Shown here piece by piece: positions 9,601-17,167 of a stretch of 64,000 nucleotides of DNA; the first letter of the stretch is position 1, and each line of letters opens with the position of its first letter. This DNA is from CADEFX01 sp050260355. GTDB lineage: Bacteria; Pseudomonadota; Alphaproteobacteria; Rhizobiales; Hyphomicrobiaceae. The notes beneath the pieces were generated by a model. The model saw nothing but the letters and a program-made list of their open reading frames with translations, had not been told where the DNA came from and did no database searches. The translations under genes were made by a program, and so were the position numbers. The stretch covers positions 1 to 64,000 of the forward strand of contig JBLNBZ010000114.1 of the NCBI GenBank assembly GCA_050260355.1, read 5' to 3'.

Positions 9601-9721
9601 CAGGAATGGCATCGAGCGGCACGTTGCGCACGGCATAGATGCCGGCTCCCGTGGCGAGCGCCGCTCCGATCAGCACCAGCACGAGGTTGTTTGCCGACCA
9701 TCTGATGAGGGCGGCGATCAT
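6602..9721 (-). CDS. cusA: CusA-type Cu(I)/Ag(I) efflux RND transporter
   Basis: 1039-residue inner-membrane RND pump with the 12-helix layout: an N-terminal helix, a large periplasmic loop, helices 2-6, a second loop and helices 8-12. Asp in the helix-4 segment GAMVDAAIVMIEN and Glu in AETGVVMLIYLD are the expected proton-relay residues of heavy-metal RND pumps. The segment WTMPIKARIDMLATGIRTP keeps the methionine of the CusA metal site. In the later RYG segment the sequence is RYGLM, where E. coli CusA, from memory, has RYGM, so that ligand may be shifted by one. It overlaps cusB by 4 nt and would expel metal through CusB and an outer-membrane partner not present nearby. Confidence 0.92.
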   Translation of the reverse strand: MIAALIRWSANNLVLVLIGAALATGAGIYAVRNVPLDAIPDLSDTQVIIYTEYSGQAPQVIEDQVTYPLSTAMLSVPKSRVVRGFSYFGASFVYVIFEDGTDIYWARSRVLEYLSAAARNLPAGVTPTLGPDATGVGWVYQYAVVAANRTLAELRSTQDWQVRFAVAKAEGVAEVASVGGFVRQYSVVVDPRRLRAFDIPLAKVRDAIRSSNMDVGGRVVELAETEFMVRGRGYLRGIADIEQIVLKVEGGAPVLVRDVARVELAPDERRGVAELNGEGEVASGIAVQRYGQNALSVIENVKARLADIKASLPDGTSIVPVYDRSELIFRAIDTLKRTLIEESAIVALVCVVFLLHVRSALVAIITLPLGVLIAYVCMHALGLSSNIMSLGGIAIAIGAMVDAAIVMIENAHKHLERASPEKPRAEVLLEAASEVGPALFFSLLIITVSFLPIFALEAQEGRLFKPLAYTKTFAMAAAALLSVTLVPALMIIFVRGRIVPESRNPLNRFLIWIYRPIISSVLAARALTIGLALAVLAASIWPALRLGSEFMPNLNEGTLFYMPTTLPGLSITKAAELLQTQNKIIKSFPEVESVWGKAGRAATATDPAPTEMFETIINLKPESQWRPGMTTDKLINEMDKALQFPGVSNAWTMPIKARIDMLATGIRTPVGVKVLGPDLKVIEKLAREIETAIKSVPGTASAFAERIIGGYYLDIEPDRKQLARYGLMIGDLQQVVASAIGGETVTTTVEGRERYAVSLRYPRDVRSDPQAISREVMVPLTNGASVPLGQVADLTLVQGPASIRTENAQLAAYIFVDARDRDLGSYVVEARQAVAERVKLPPGYYVVWSGQFEYYERAKQRLMVVIPLTLAIILLLLYLNFRRMTETLIVMLSLPFALVGGLWLMWWLGFNLSVAAAVGFIALAGVAAETGVVMLIYLDHALGERRALAARERRSVTHEDLRAAIMEGAVERVRPKMMTVVAIMAGLLPIMWSHGTGSEVMQRIAVPMIGGMVSSTALTLVVIPVVYAIAKGWSLAGAR

Positions 9722-11157
9722 GGCTTCGTCTCCACCGCCGGTTTCTCTTCATCGGCAGTAAAGCGCCGCAGCGCCGCCTTGAGATTGCTCTCCGCATCGA
9801 TAAGGAAGTTCGCCGTCGTGACAACCTTCTCGCCAACCTCGAGGCCTTCACGGATTGCGACAAAACCCTCGCCGCGCATGCCGAGCTTGACAGGCCTTGG
9901 CTCGAAGCGCCCTTCGCCGCGATCGATGATGACGACCTGCCGGTTGCCGCTGTCGATCACCGCCGAGACCGGAACAGCCAGGCGCGGACTGTCACCTGCG
10001 CCCGCGTCGATCTCCACGTCAGCGAACATCTCATGCTTGATGCGATGTTCGGGATTGTCGACCTCGATACGCACCTTGCCGGTGCGTGTCGCCATCTCCA
10101 GCTCGTGCAGCACGAACGTGACCCGGCCCTGGAACGTCTGTTCCGGGTACGCGTGGAAGCTCACCCGGGCGGGCGCGCCAATCTGGATCAGGCCGATATC
10201 CTGCTCGGCGACGTCTGCAATGACCCAGATCTTGCTCAGGTCGGCGAGGCGGAACATTTCCTGTCCCGCCCTGACCATCTGACCGACGACGACATCCTTC
10301 CTCATGACGACGCCTGTGGCCGGCGAGGGCCAGTCGATCGACATCGTCGGACGGGCGTCGGCGCGAAGCTCCTGGATCACCTTGTCTGGGACATCGAGAT
10401 TCTTGAGCCGCTGCAGCGCGCCGCTCTCGCTGCGCGCACCCTGGCCCGGACTCACCACTGCGGTCCTGTAGTCAACCTCGGCGCTGACAATCTGCGGGCT
10501 GTAGACGCGAAACAGTGGCTCTCCGGCCGTCACATGCTTGCCGGTCTCGTCAGCGTAGAGCTTCTCGATGAATCCGTCGGCGCGCAGCGTGATTGTGCGC
10601 AGTGTGCGCTCGTCCGGCTTGGCGATGCCGGGTGCGCGCACCGGGCGCGAGATGGTGCGCATCTCTGCCGCCTCGCTGCGCACGCCGGAGCGTTGGACGC
10701 GATCGAGGCTGATCCGGATCGTCGACCCGCCTTCCTCGTCGCCTTCGTAGACGGGAATGTAGTCCATTCCCATCCAGTCCTTCTTGGGGACGGGAGACGT
10801 ATCCGGCAGCCCCATCGGATTGCGGTAGTAGAGGATCTTGCGGTCGCCGCCCTTTGTGCTCGCCGCGGTCTTGGCCTCCTTGAAGTCCGACTCCTCGTCG
10901 TCGTACACCGGCACGTAGTCGCGACCGTCACTTGTCTTGCGCGGCGTGGGCGAAAAATCTGCCTTGCCATCGGGGTGCTTCCAATAAAGTACCGTTCGCT
11001 CACCGGACGGGACGGCTGCGCCCGAACCGGCTGTCGCACCCGATTGCCTCGAAAGCTCATGTGCAGTTGGCCAGTGGCCGCTTCCGAGCCGATAGCCCGC
11101 AAAAGCAGCTATAAGGATCGCCGCGATGGCGATCCCCGCGATCAGGGCTTTCCGCAT
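9718..11157 (-). CDS. cusB: CusB-type periplasmic adaptor with two heavy-metal-binding domains
   Basis: 479-residue membrane-fusion protein. It has an N-terminal membrane anchor (residues 4-22), two short heavy-metal-binding domains in tandem (about 55-85 and 107-137), then barrel-sandwich, hairpin and beta-barrel domains (TLRADGFIEKLYADETGKHV, SPATGVVMRKDVVVGQMV). The second metal domain has the usual methionines (NPMGLPDTSPVPKKDWMGMDYIPVY region; Met115, 129, 131). In the first copy all three are replaced (Asp63, Asp77, Arg79), so it looks like a degenerate duplicate. The gene overlaps cusA by 4 nt and belongs to the same operon. Confidence 0.9.
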   Translation of the reverse strand: MRKALIAGIAIAAILIAAFAGYRLGSGHWPTAHELSRQSGATAGSGAAVPSGERTVLYWKHPDGKADFSPTPRKTSDGRDYVPVYDDEESDFKEAKTAASTKGGDRKILYYRNPMGLPDTSPVPKKDWMGMDYIPVYEGDEEGGSTIRISLDRVQRSGVRSEAAEMRTISRPVRAPGIAKPDERTLRTITLRADGFIEKLYADETGKHVTAGEPLFRVYSPQIVSAEVDYRTAVVSPGQGARSESGALQRLKNLDVPDKVIQELRADARPTMSIDWPSPATGVVMRKDVVVGQMVRAGQEMFRLADLSKIWVIADVAEQDIGLIQIGAPARVSFHAYPEQTFQGRVTFVLHELEMATRTGKVRIEVDNPEHRIKHEMFADVEIDAGAGDSPRLAVPVSAVIDSGNRQVVIIDRGEGRFEPRPVKLGMRGEGFVAIREGLEVGEKVVTTANFLIDAESNLKAALRRFTADEEKPAVETKP

Positions 11158-11167
11158 GGCAAGCCCC

Positions 11168-11563
11168 TCACTTCGCTTGAAAGACGACGGTGCCCTGTAC
11201 GGTGTCGGTCTCGCCCGGTACCTTGGCCATGAGCTTGAGGGCCCAGCCGCCGGCCATCGTCAAGTCGGCGCGGAATTTGTAGACACCGGGCTCAGTCGAC
11301 GGCAGAGCCGAGTGCTTGGCCGTCATCTCGCCCATGCTGTCGGGCGACATGTCGAGACGTGTGCGGAACAGGACGGCGCCCACGACCGGCTTACCCGATG
11401 GCTTGTGGACGAGGCGCACCGCCAATTCACTGCCGCTGCCATTGCGAACCTCAACGGACAGGGGCTCGAAGACATAGTCGCTGGCGCCGGCGCGCGCATT
11501 CGTTGCGACAAATGCAAGTGCGAGGCTTGCGGCTGCCGCAAGCAAGCGAGCTTTTGAAAGCAT
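11168..11563 (-). CDS. secreted YtkA-like domain protein of the cus operon
   Basis: 131-residue protein with a signal peptide (MLSKARLLAAAASLALAFVA, cleavage after ARA). The rest resembles the YtkA-like/FixH-like beta-sandwich family, with the features VEVRNGSGSELAVRLVHKPSGKPV, then GEMTAKHSALP and GVYKFRADLTMAGGWAL. Such proteins often sit in copper-efflux or cytochrome-oxidase loci and may carry copper in the periplasm; this is inference from context. The start at 11563 gives a clean signal peptide and has GAAGGA about 12 bases upstream. It lies 10 bases before cusB. Confidence 0.75.
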   Translation of the reverse strand: MLSKARLLAAAASLALAFVATNARAGASDYVFEPLSVEVRNGSGSELAVRLVHKPSGKPVVGAVLFRTRLDMSPDSMGEMTAKHSALPSTEPGVYKFRADLTMAGGWALKLMAKVPGETDTVQGTVVFQAK

Positions 11564-11669
11564 GGAATGATGATCCTTCTCGATCGCAGTCGGTGAGTTG
11601 CGCACTGACGTGCACAAAGGCACTACGCCGCGGCCCTGCTGGGTCACGGCTGCGTCAGTTTCGAGAGGA

Positions 11670-11990
11670 TCAGGCTCGGGGGGGCGGTGGTCGCGGCCTC
11701 AATTGCCAGTCGGGCGGCCGCTGCGGATCGGCGACGCGAACTGGGGTCCACCGAGGAGCGTCGATGACCGGCAGCACGACGATCATGCCCATCAGTTTGC
11801 AGCACTTGATGCCGCAGGTTTCGGGGCATTTCGACTTGCTGTCGCAACAGGAGTGATCCTGCCCGGATTTCTTGCCGTGGCAATCTTCCATTGCCTGCTT
11901 GTACAGCGCCTGGCTGGCGGTGAGCGCCGAGCCAACCGGGGCCACCGCGACAGCGAACGCAATCAAAACGGCGAGAACGATCCGATGCAT
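11670..11990 (-). CDS. small Cys-rich exported protein, first gene of the cus operon
   Basis: 106-residue protein with a signal peptide (MHRIVLAVLIAFAVAVAPVG). The mature part has a Cys-rich stretch, CHGKKSGQDHSCCDSKSKC followed by PETCGIKCCKLMGM: eight cysteines plus His and Met, suited to soft-metal binding. A Pro/Arg-rich tail follows. I do not recognise a named family. Its place before the YtkA-like gene, cusB and cusA suggests a periplasmic copper or silver chaperone or buffer. The ATG at 11990 is preferred because it starts the signal peptide. The 316 bases upstream (11991-12306) should hold the operon promoter, but I see no certain metal-regulator box. Confidence 0.65.
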   Translation of the reverse strand: MHRIVLAVLIAFAVAVAPVGSALTASQALYKQAMEDCHGKKSGQDHSCCDSKSKCPETCGIKCCKLMGMIVVLPVIDAPRWTPVRVADPQRPPDWQLRPRPPPPRA

Positions 11991-12306
11991 ACAAGCGGAT
12001 GTATGCCAGATCTGTGGCGAGGCTGCCAGTGGCAAGCGGGGATTCAGATGACCACAATCCGCCAGATCCGCAACGCATCGGACTGGTTGGTGGCCACAAA
12101 ACCAAGCTTTTGGGGCATTTTCTGACGGAAATGCGGCCGAAGCTTCAGCATCGGGTTGCTCAGCCTGAAGGCGACCTCAGAGGGTCATACCGTGAACGTA
12201 GTGCCGCGTCCTGAGCTAAATCCACGTCATACCTCATACCGATACGCTGGTACGGCGGCCTCGTCCCCTTCACTCCTGCGCCGCAACGGCTTTGGCGCAT
12301 CGACCG

Positions 12307-12702
12307 TCAGCGCGTGATGAGGCCCTGACTCACGTCAACCTTTGAAGTGCTCATGGTGTAGTCCTGGACAACCTTCTGCTTGCCAAAGAAGACTACAAGC
12401 GACTTCTTGTCCCCCTCCGCGCCACTGTGCACCAGGTTTACGTAAGGGATGAAGTTCGTCACCTTCGACTGCATTCTGGAGAATTCGTATTCCCAAGTTT
12501 CATTGCCGTTGCTGGTGAACGCGGTCTTGATCGGATCGCCGTAAAGCCTGCGGACTTCAGCTTGCGTCGTCTTACCTTTGATGAGTTGTGATGCGACGGT
12601 CGCGCCTGTGGCGTCAGCGATGCTTTCGTTGCCGGAGCTTATGCATCCGGCCACCCCCAGCAGGATCGACAGCGCAACGAGGACTTTCGCGCATCGCTTC
12701 AT
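12307..12702 (-). CDS. SmpA/OmlA-type small lipoprotein
   Basis: 131-residue lipoprotein. A Lys/Arg N-terminus and hydrophobic core end in a lipobox, LLGVAGC, giving a lipidated Cys near residue 20. The mature region has the SmpA/OmlA (BamE-like) pattern: IKGKTTQAEVRRLYGDPIKT followed by WEYEFSRMQ. BamE itself is a BAM-complex lipoprotein; these short relatives are common and often of unknown role. A strong GGAGGA lies 4 bases before the ATG at 12702. It is isolated; the 298 bases upstream (12703-13000) show no gene. Confidence 0.78.
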   Translation of the reverse strand: MKRCAKVLVALSILLGVAGCISSGNESIADATGATVASQLIKGKTTQAEVRRLYGDPIKTAFTSNGNETWEYEFSRMQSKVTNFIPYVNLVHSGAEGDKKSLVVFFGKQKVVQDYTMSTSKVDVSQGLITR

Positions 12703-13000
12703 TGCGTCCTCCGCGCCAACTTTGCGCAAACTTACAAGGAGTCGAAGACAGGCCGGTCCTGGAAGTATTGGGCCCCCATCCGAACAGCTACGTCCTGCAT
12801 GCTGAACGTGGATAGCCGTCTATCGCCGACCATCGCCCTGCAGTCAACGCAACCGCGCTCCTCAACTCACGATCCCGAGTCCCGCGTAGTATTCGCGCAA
12901 CGCAACTGCGTCATGTGCAGATGCTCGGCACCTGTTGATCACACCAATCGGCTAGCCCAAGTAGAAGCGCAGTGACACTGTCCCACGCGAGAGGCACGCC

Positions 13001-13414
13001 ATGAAAATCACGGTCGAAACCAACGTCGCCGCCCCCATCGAGCAGGTCTGGCGGGCCTACACCACACCTGAGGACATCAAACAGTGGAACGCAGCCTCCG
13101 ACGATTGGCACACGACCGCTGCTACGGTGGATTTGCGCGTGGGTGGCGCGTTTTCCTCACGCATGGAGGCAAAGGACGGCAGCATGGGCTTCGATTTCGC
13201 CGGAACCTATACGAAGATCATCGAGCACAAGCTGATCGAGTATTCGTTCGGCGACCGCACGGCGCAGGTCGAGTTTACTCCTGGGCCGAACGGTGTCGGG
13301 GTGCGCGTAACCTTCGATAGCGAGCCGACTCATTCCATCGAGCAGCAACGCGGCGGCTGGCTAGCCATTCTCAACAACTTCGCTCGCTACGTTGAAGCGA
13401 AGCAACAGGTCTGA
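13001..13414 (+). CDS. SRPBCC (AHSA1/START-like) family protein
   Basis: 137-residue single-domain protein of the activator-of-Hsp90-like SRPBCC family. Typical features are the start ITVETNVAAPIEQVWRAYTT, then EDIKQWNAASDDWHT, and the C-terminal helix GGWLAILNNFARYVE. The fold has a deep hydrophobic pocket; the ligand cannot be read from sequence. Bacterial members are widespread single genes with few known roles. An AGAGG-type RBS precedes the ATG. Neighbours give no clue, and 13415-13630 downstream has no supported gene. Confidence 0.85.
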   Translation: MKITVETNVAAPIEQVWRAYTTPEDIKQWNAASDDWHTTAATVDLRVGGAFSSRMEAKDGSMGFDFAGTYTKIIEHKLIEYSFGDRTAQVEFTPGPNGVGVRVTFDSEPTHSIEQQRGGWLAILNNFARYVEAKQQV

Positions 13415-13630
13415 CCCAGCGAAGACGAGTTCGGCATCTCTGTGCCAGGACCAGACGGGTGCTGGGCCACGGCCGAGCTGACGCGGAAACCGATCAAGTC
13501 ATATGGGCACCGTGGTCACGCCCGCTTGTAGGCTCGCCGCTGAGCTTCTCCAGCCAGTCCACGCTCTTGCCATTGCCGGACTCGTGAATGGCGATCGTCA
13601 ACTTCGGGCCGATCAACCAAATCTTGCAGA

Positions 13631-14344
13631 TTAACTCCCGTCGTCGACGACGCCTTCCATGCCATGCGCCAGCAGGCTATTGACCGTGAGCTCCAGGTGC
13701 TCGCGAATGAGGCGCACCGTCTTGTCGGCGTCACGCTGCAAGGCTGCGTCCATCAGCGTGCGATGCTCTGTGAGGTGGTCGCGCTGGCCGGCGAGGTAGG
13801 CACGGTAGAGATACCGGTAACGGTCGCCCTGCGCATAAATGGCGCTCCGCATTTGCAGCAGCAGCGGTGACTGGCAACCGGCGACCAGGGAGTGGTGAAA
13901 GGCTTCGTGATAGCGCTCCCACTCCGGGTCGAGCAGGCGGGGATCATCGGGATGGCGCTCGTTGACCTTGCTCAAGCGGTGGAAGGCCGACATCACCCCG
14001 ACTTCCCAGTCCACGCCGCCACGCTCGATCGACCTGCGGATCCCCTGCTCCTCGAGCAGCAGGCGCATGTGGAGGAGATCGAGCAGATGATCGCGCGAGA
14101 CCGTTGAGACCGAGAAGCCACGCTGCTCCTCCGAGGCCACAAGTCCGTCGCCGACTAAGCGGTTCAGCGCCTCCCGTAAGGCACCAACGCCGCAGTCGTA
14201 TTGCTCGGCAAGCTGGTGCAGGCGAAGCCGTTCGCCCGGCATGAGGGCGCACGTCAAAATATCGGCACGCAGCCGATCATAGACCGCCGTCGCGAGCGTT
14301 CGCTTTTGGCTGGAGGCTTCGGGCGGAACACCTTCACCGCGCAT
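13631..14344 (-). CDS. GntR-family (FCD) transcriptional regulator
   Basis: 237-residue regulator. Residues about 15-80 form the winged helix of GntR proteins (AVYDRLRADILTCALMPGER, QLAEQYDCGVGALREALNRL). The C-terminal all-helical FCD domain carries the His and Asp pattern (YHEAFHHSLVAGC, EHRTLMDAAL) that usually binds a metal and an organic acid effector. It is divergent from the hydroxyacid-dehydrogenase-like gene and the transporter operon, so it is probably their local regulator, perhaps through the inverted repeat at 14382-14412. Confidence 0.92.
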   Translation of the reverse strand: MRGEGVPPEASSQKRTLATAVYDRLRADILTCALMPGERLRLHQLAEQYDCGVGALREALNRLVGDGLVASEEQRGFSVSTVSRDHLLDLLHMRLLLEEQGIRRSIERGGVDWEVGVMSAFHRLSKVNERHPDDPRLLDPEWERYHEAFHHSLVAGCQSPLLLQMRSAIYAQGDRYRYLYRAYLAGQRDHLTEHRTLMDAALQRDADKTVRLIREHLELTVNSLLAHGMEGVVDDGS

Positions 14345-14381
14345 AAAGAGGCAATCCTCACAGGAGATCGACCACCATCAT

Positions 14382-14412
14382 ATTTTCGAAATTTATCTGT
14401 TGCATCGAAAAT
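14382..14412. promoter_or_regulatory. inverted repeat, candidate GntR operator
   Basis: Arms ATTTTCGA (14382-14389) and TCGAAAAT (14405-14412) are separated by 15 bases in the AT-rich spacer between the divergent GntR gene and the catabolic operon. The match is perfect over 8 bases, and the position fits autoregulation plus control of the operon. GntR/FadR sites are usually shorter palindromes, so two half-operators are also possible. Confidence 0.4.
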
Positions 14413-14500
14413 TGCTGCGTTAGTAGGATATCCCGTCATCGCTAACGATCGGCGTCCGCGCTTTTGGGGGCGTCGTGCTCGTCGCGACGGGGGCAACTGC

Positions 14501-15478
14501 ATGAGGATCGTCATCCCTGACGACATCACGGGAAGCTATCGGCACTCGCCGGATACTGATCGCCTGAAGGCAAAGGCCGAGGTCGAGATCCACGCCTCAC
14601 CCGCAGCGAGTGAGGGCGAGCTTGTCGCTCGCATCCGCGAGGCCGATGTGGTGCTATCGTTCCGCCCTGCCTTCACCCGCTTTCCCACCTCAGTGATTTC
14701 CGCTTGTCAACACCTGCGGATGATTTGCATCTCCGGGACGGGCGTGGAGGACGTCGATGTTGCCGAGGCGACAAGGCGCGGCATCGCCGTTTCAAATGTC
14801 GTAGGCAGCAGCAACCGCGCCGTGGCCGAGCATGCTCTGGCCCTGATGCTCGATGTCTCGCGGCGCGTGTCGGAGCAGGATCGCGCCATTCGCGGCGGCA
14901 GCTGGCAGGCCCAACAGGGCATCGAGCTCGGCGGAAAGACGCTGGGCATCATCGGCTTGAGCGCGATCGCGCAGAGCCTCATTCCCCTCGGCGCCGGAAT
15001 TGGCATGCGCGTCCTGTCGTGGTCACGCAACAACGATCCGCAGCGTGCACGCGCCGCCGGCGCCACGGCCGTCGAGCTCGACGAGCTCCTCGCGCAATCC
15101 GACGTCGTCTCCATTCATCTGAGGCTGTTCCCGCAGCTCACGGGCTTCATCGGCGAGAAGCAGATCGCCCGCATGAAACCCGGCGCGATCTTCATCAATA
15201 CGGCGCGCGGTGAGCTGGTCGACGAGAAAGCGCTGGAGGCGGCGCTGCAGAGCGGCCACCTGCGTGGGGCCGGTCTGGACGTGTTCGCAAACCAGCCACT
15301 CCCGCCGGATCATCCCCTGCGGCGCCTGCCAAACGTCGTCATGACACCCGCCAGCGCCTGGAACACGGTCGACGCGTCTGCCCGGATGATCGGACAGAGC
15401 ATCGACAACGTGCTGGCCTTTATCGCCGGCGCGCCCATCAACGTGGTCAACGCTGCAGCACTCGAGAACAAAGCCTAG
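14501..15478 (+). CDS. D-2-hydroxyacid dehydrogenase-family protein with altered active site
   Basis: 325-residue member of the D-isomer 2-hydroxyacid dehydrogenase family. The nucleotide-binding core and NTARGELVDE (catalytic Arg236) are clear. The rest of the catalytic set differs: the family Glu is Gln265 (DVFANQP) and the family His is Ala284 (TPASAW). The dinucleotide motif GLGxIG reads GLSAIA (152-157). By family knowledge the His/Glu pair is the proton relay for hydride transfer, so ordinary dehydrogenase activity is doubtful. ATG 14501 fits the family length; the frame opens much earlier, inside the divergent regulator gene. It is the first gene of the FAH-liv group, 22 bases before the FAH gene. 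Confidence 0.85.
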   Translation: MRIVIPDDITGSYRHSPDTDRLKAKAEVEIHASPAASEGELVARIREADVVLSFRPAFTRFPTSVISACQHLRMICISGTGVEDVDVAEATRRGIAVSNVVGSSNRAVAEHALALMLDVSRRVSEQDRAIRGGSWQAQQGIELGGKTLGIIGLSAIAQSLIPLGAGIGMRVLSWSRNNDPQRARAAGATAVELDELLAQSDVVSIHLRLFPQLTGFIGEKQIARMKPGAIFINTARGELVDEKALEAALQSGHLRGAGLDVFANQPLPPDHPLRRLPNVVMTPASAWNTVDASARMIGQSIDNVLAFIAGAPINVVNAAALENKA

Positions 15479-15500
15479 CCTTGAACAGGGAAGGAGCGCC

Positions 15501-16280
15501 ATGAGGATCGTCAGATACTGGGATGCGGCAGCCAATGCCGCGCGCTGGGGGGTGCACGAGGGCGAGCGCATACGCGAGATCGAAGGAAATCCTTACGGAG
15601 CGGTGCGCACGACGGCGAACGTGCGCGATGCCGCCACCACCCGCCTGCTTCCACCGTGTGAGCCGACAAAGATCGTCGCAGGTGGCGCCAACTACCACGG
15701 GCACTTGAAGGAAGTGGGATTGGCCATCCCCACCGTGCCGGTCTTCTTCCTCAAACCGCCGAGCTCGCTCATCGGCCCCGACGAGGCGGTCGTCATACCG
15801 CCGCAGTCTCAACGCGTGGAGTATGAAGGCGAGCTCGCCGTGGTAGTGAGGCATCCGATGCACAATACGCCGCCGAGCGAAGTGCTGAAGAACCTGCTCG
15901 GCTACACCTGCGTCAACGACGTGACCGCGCGCGACATCCAGGTTCAGGGTGGAAATTTGCTTCACCTGTGCCACTCCAAATCCTTCGACACGTTTTGCCC
16001 GACGGGGCCCTGGGTCGAAACGGAGCTCGACGCGCACGCCATCGACATCGAGCTGCGCATCAACGGCGAGGTGCGTCAGCGCAAGACCAACACCAGCGAC
16101 ATGATCTTCCCGGTCGAGGAGATGGTGAGCTACTTCAGCCGCGTCATGACGCTGCTGCCGGGTGATCTGATCCTGACGGGCGCACCTCCCGGGGTCGGCC
16201 CTATGCAGGCCGGAGACAAAGTGGAGGTCATCATTCAGGGCATCGGCACGCTGCGTCACACCCTGGTGCACCAACCTTGA
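15501..16280 (+). CDS. fumarylacetoacetate hydrolase (FAH)-family protein
   Basis: 259-residue FAH-fold enzyme. The metal-binding acids are visible in EYEGELAVVV and VNDVTARDIQ, and the conserved GGANYHGHLKE and ILTGAPPGVGPMQAGD segments are present. Family members cleave C-C bonds in, or decarboxylate or tautomerise, 2-oxo acids. The substrate is unknown; the linked transporter, hydroxyacid-dehydrogenase-like gene and creatininase suggest a catabolic route for a small nitrogen-containing acid or lactam. Its stop overlaps the TTG start of livH (TTGA), so the two are translationally linked. Confidence 0.9.
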   Translation: MRIVRYWDAAANAARWGVHEGERIREIEGNPYGAVRTTANVRDAATTRLLPPCEPTKIVAGGANYHGHLKEVGLAIPTVPVFFLKPPSSLIGPDEAVVIPPQSQRVEYEGELAVVVRHPMHNTPPSEVLKNLLGYTCVNDVTARDIQVQGGNLLHLCHSKSFDTFCPTGPWVETELDAHAIDIELRINGEVRQRKTNTSDMIFPVEEMVSYFSRVMTLLPGDLILTGAPPGVGPMQAGDKVEVIIQGIGTLRHTLVHQP

Positions 16281-17164
16281 ACGTTCTGGCTCAGTTCCTC
16301 GTCAACGGCCTCATTGCCGGCAGCGTGTATGCGCTGATCGCCCTAGGGTTTGCTCTGATTTTCACCGCCAGCCGCGTGTTTCACTTCGCGCACGGCGGCG
16401 TCTACACGCTCAGTGCGTTCGCCGGCTACACAGCGCTCGTTACGCTGCATCTCGGGATCGTTCCGGCTTTCCTGGCCGCCATGCTGACGGCAGCGCTTCT
16501 GGGCGTGGCCATCAACGCCTGGCTTTACGAGCCAATGCGCGTGGGAGGTGTGTCGCCGTTCGTCATGATGATCTGCTCGTTCGGTCTGCTCATCATCTTT
16601 ACGCATACCGTGGCAATGATCTGGGGCTCGAACCCGGTCGTCCTCTCGCAGGGCGGGCAGGCCAGCGTCTATCACGTCGGTCCGGTCTACATCACCGGGC
16701 CGCAGCTGCAGATCATCTCCCTCGCTGCGGCGCTTGGTGTCATGCTGTGGTTGTTTTTCCGTCGCTTCCGTCTCGGCATTGCCATCCGGGCGCTCGGCAA
16801 TGACGGCGAGCTCGCCGAGATCGTCGGCATGCCGGCGCGCATGCTGCGCCATCTGAGCTTCATAGTCGGGTCTGCGCTGGTGGGGGCCAGCGCCATGATG
16901 ATCGGCTTCAATGTCGGCATCATCGACTTCAACATGGGCTTCGACATTATCCTAATGGCGACGATCGCCATGATCATCGGCGGCCTCGGAAATGTGGGCG
17001 CCGCAGCGGGTGGGGGCTTCGTACTCGGGCTCATCCAGAACGTGGCGATCTGGAAGATCGAGTCGAAATGGCAGATGGCGCTCTCCTTCTCGATCCTCAT
17101 TCTGATGCTGCTCGTGCGGCCGAGCGGGCTGTTCGGCGAGAAGCGGCCGGCGGTGGGCCTCTGA
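16277..17164 (+). CDS. livH: branched-chain-type ABC transporter permease LivH
   Basis: 295-residue inner-membrane permease of the hydrophobic amino acid uptake family, with about eight hydrophobic segments and the start FLVNGLIAGSVYALIALGFA typical of LivH. The cytoplasmic coupling loop (AIRALGNDGELAEIVGMP) contacts the ATPases. Translation starts at TTG 16277, overlapping the FAH stop codon by 4 nt. Despite the family name, substrates range from branched amino acids to amides and aromatic acids; here the neighbours suggest something other than leucine. Confidence 0.92.
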   Translation: MNVLAQFLVNGLIAGSVYALIALGFALIFTASRVFHFAHGGVYTLSAFAGYTALVTLHLGIVPAFLAAMLTAALLGVAINAWLYEPMRVGGVSPFVMMICSFGLLIIFTHTVAMIWGSNPVVLSQGGQASVYHVGPVYITGPQLQIISLAAALGVMLWLFFRRFRLGIAIRALGNDGELAEIVGMPARMLRHLSFIVGSALVGASAMMIGFNVGIIDFNMGFDIILMATIAMIIGGLGNVGAAAGGGFVLGLIQNVAIWKIESKWQMALSFSILILMLLVRPSGLFGEKRPAVGL

Positions 17165-17167
17165 GGC

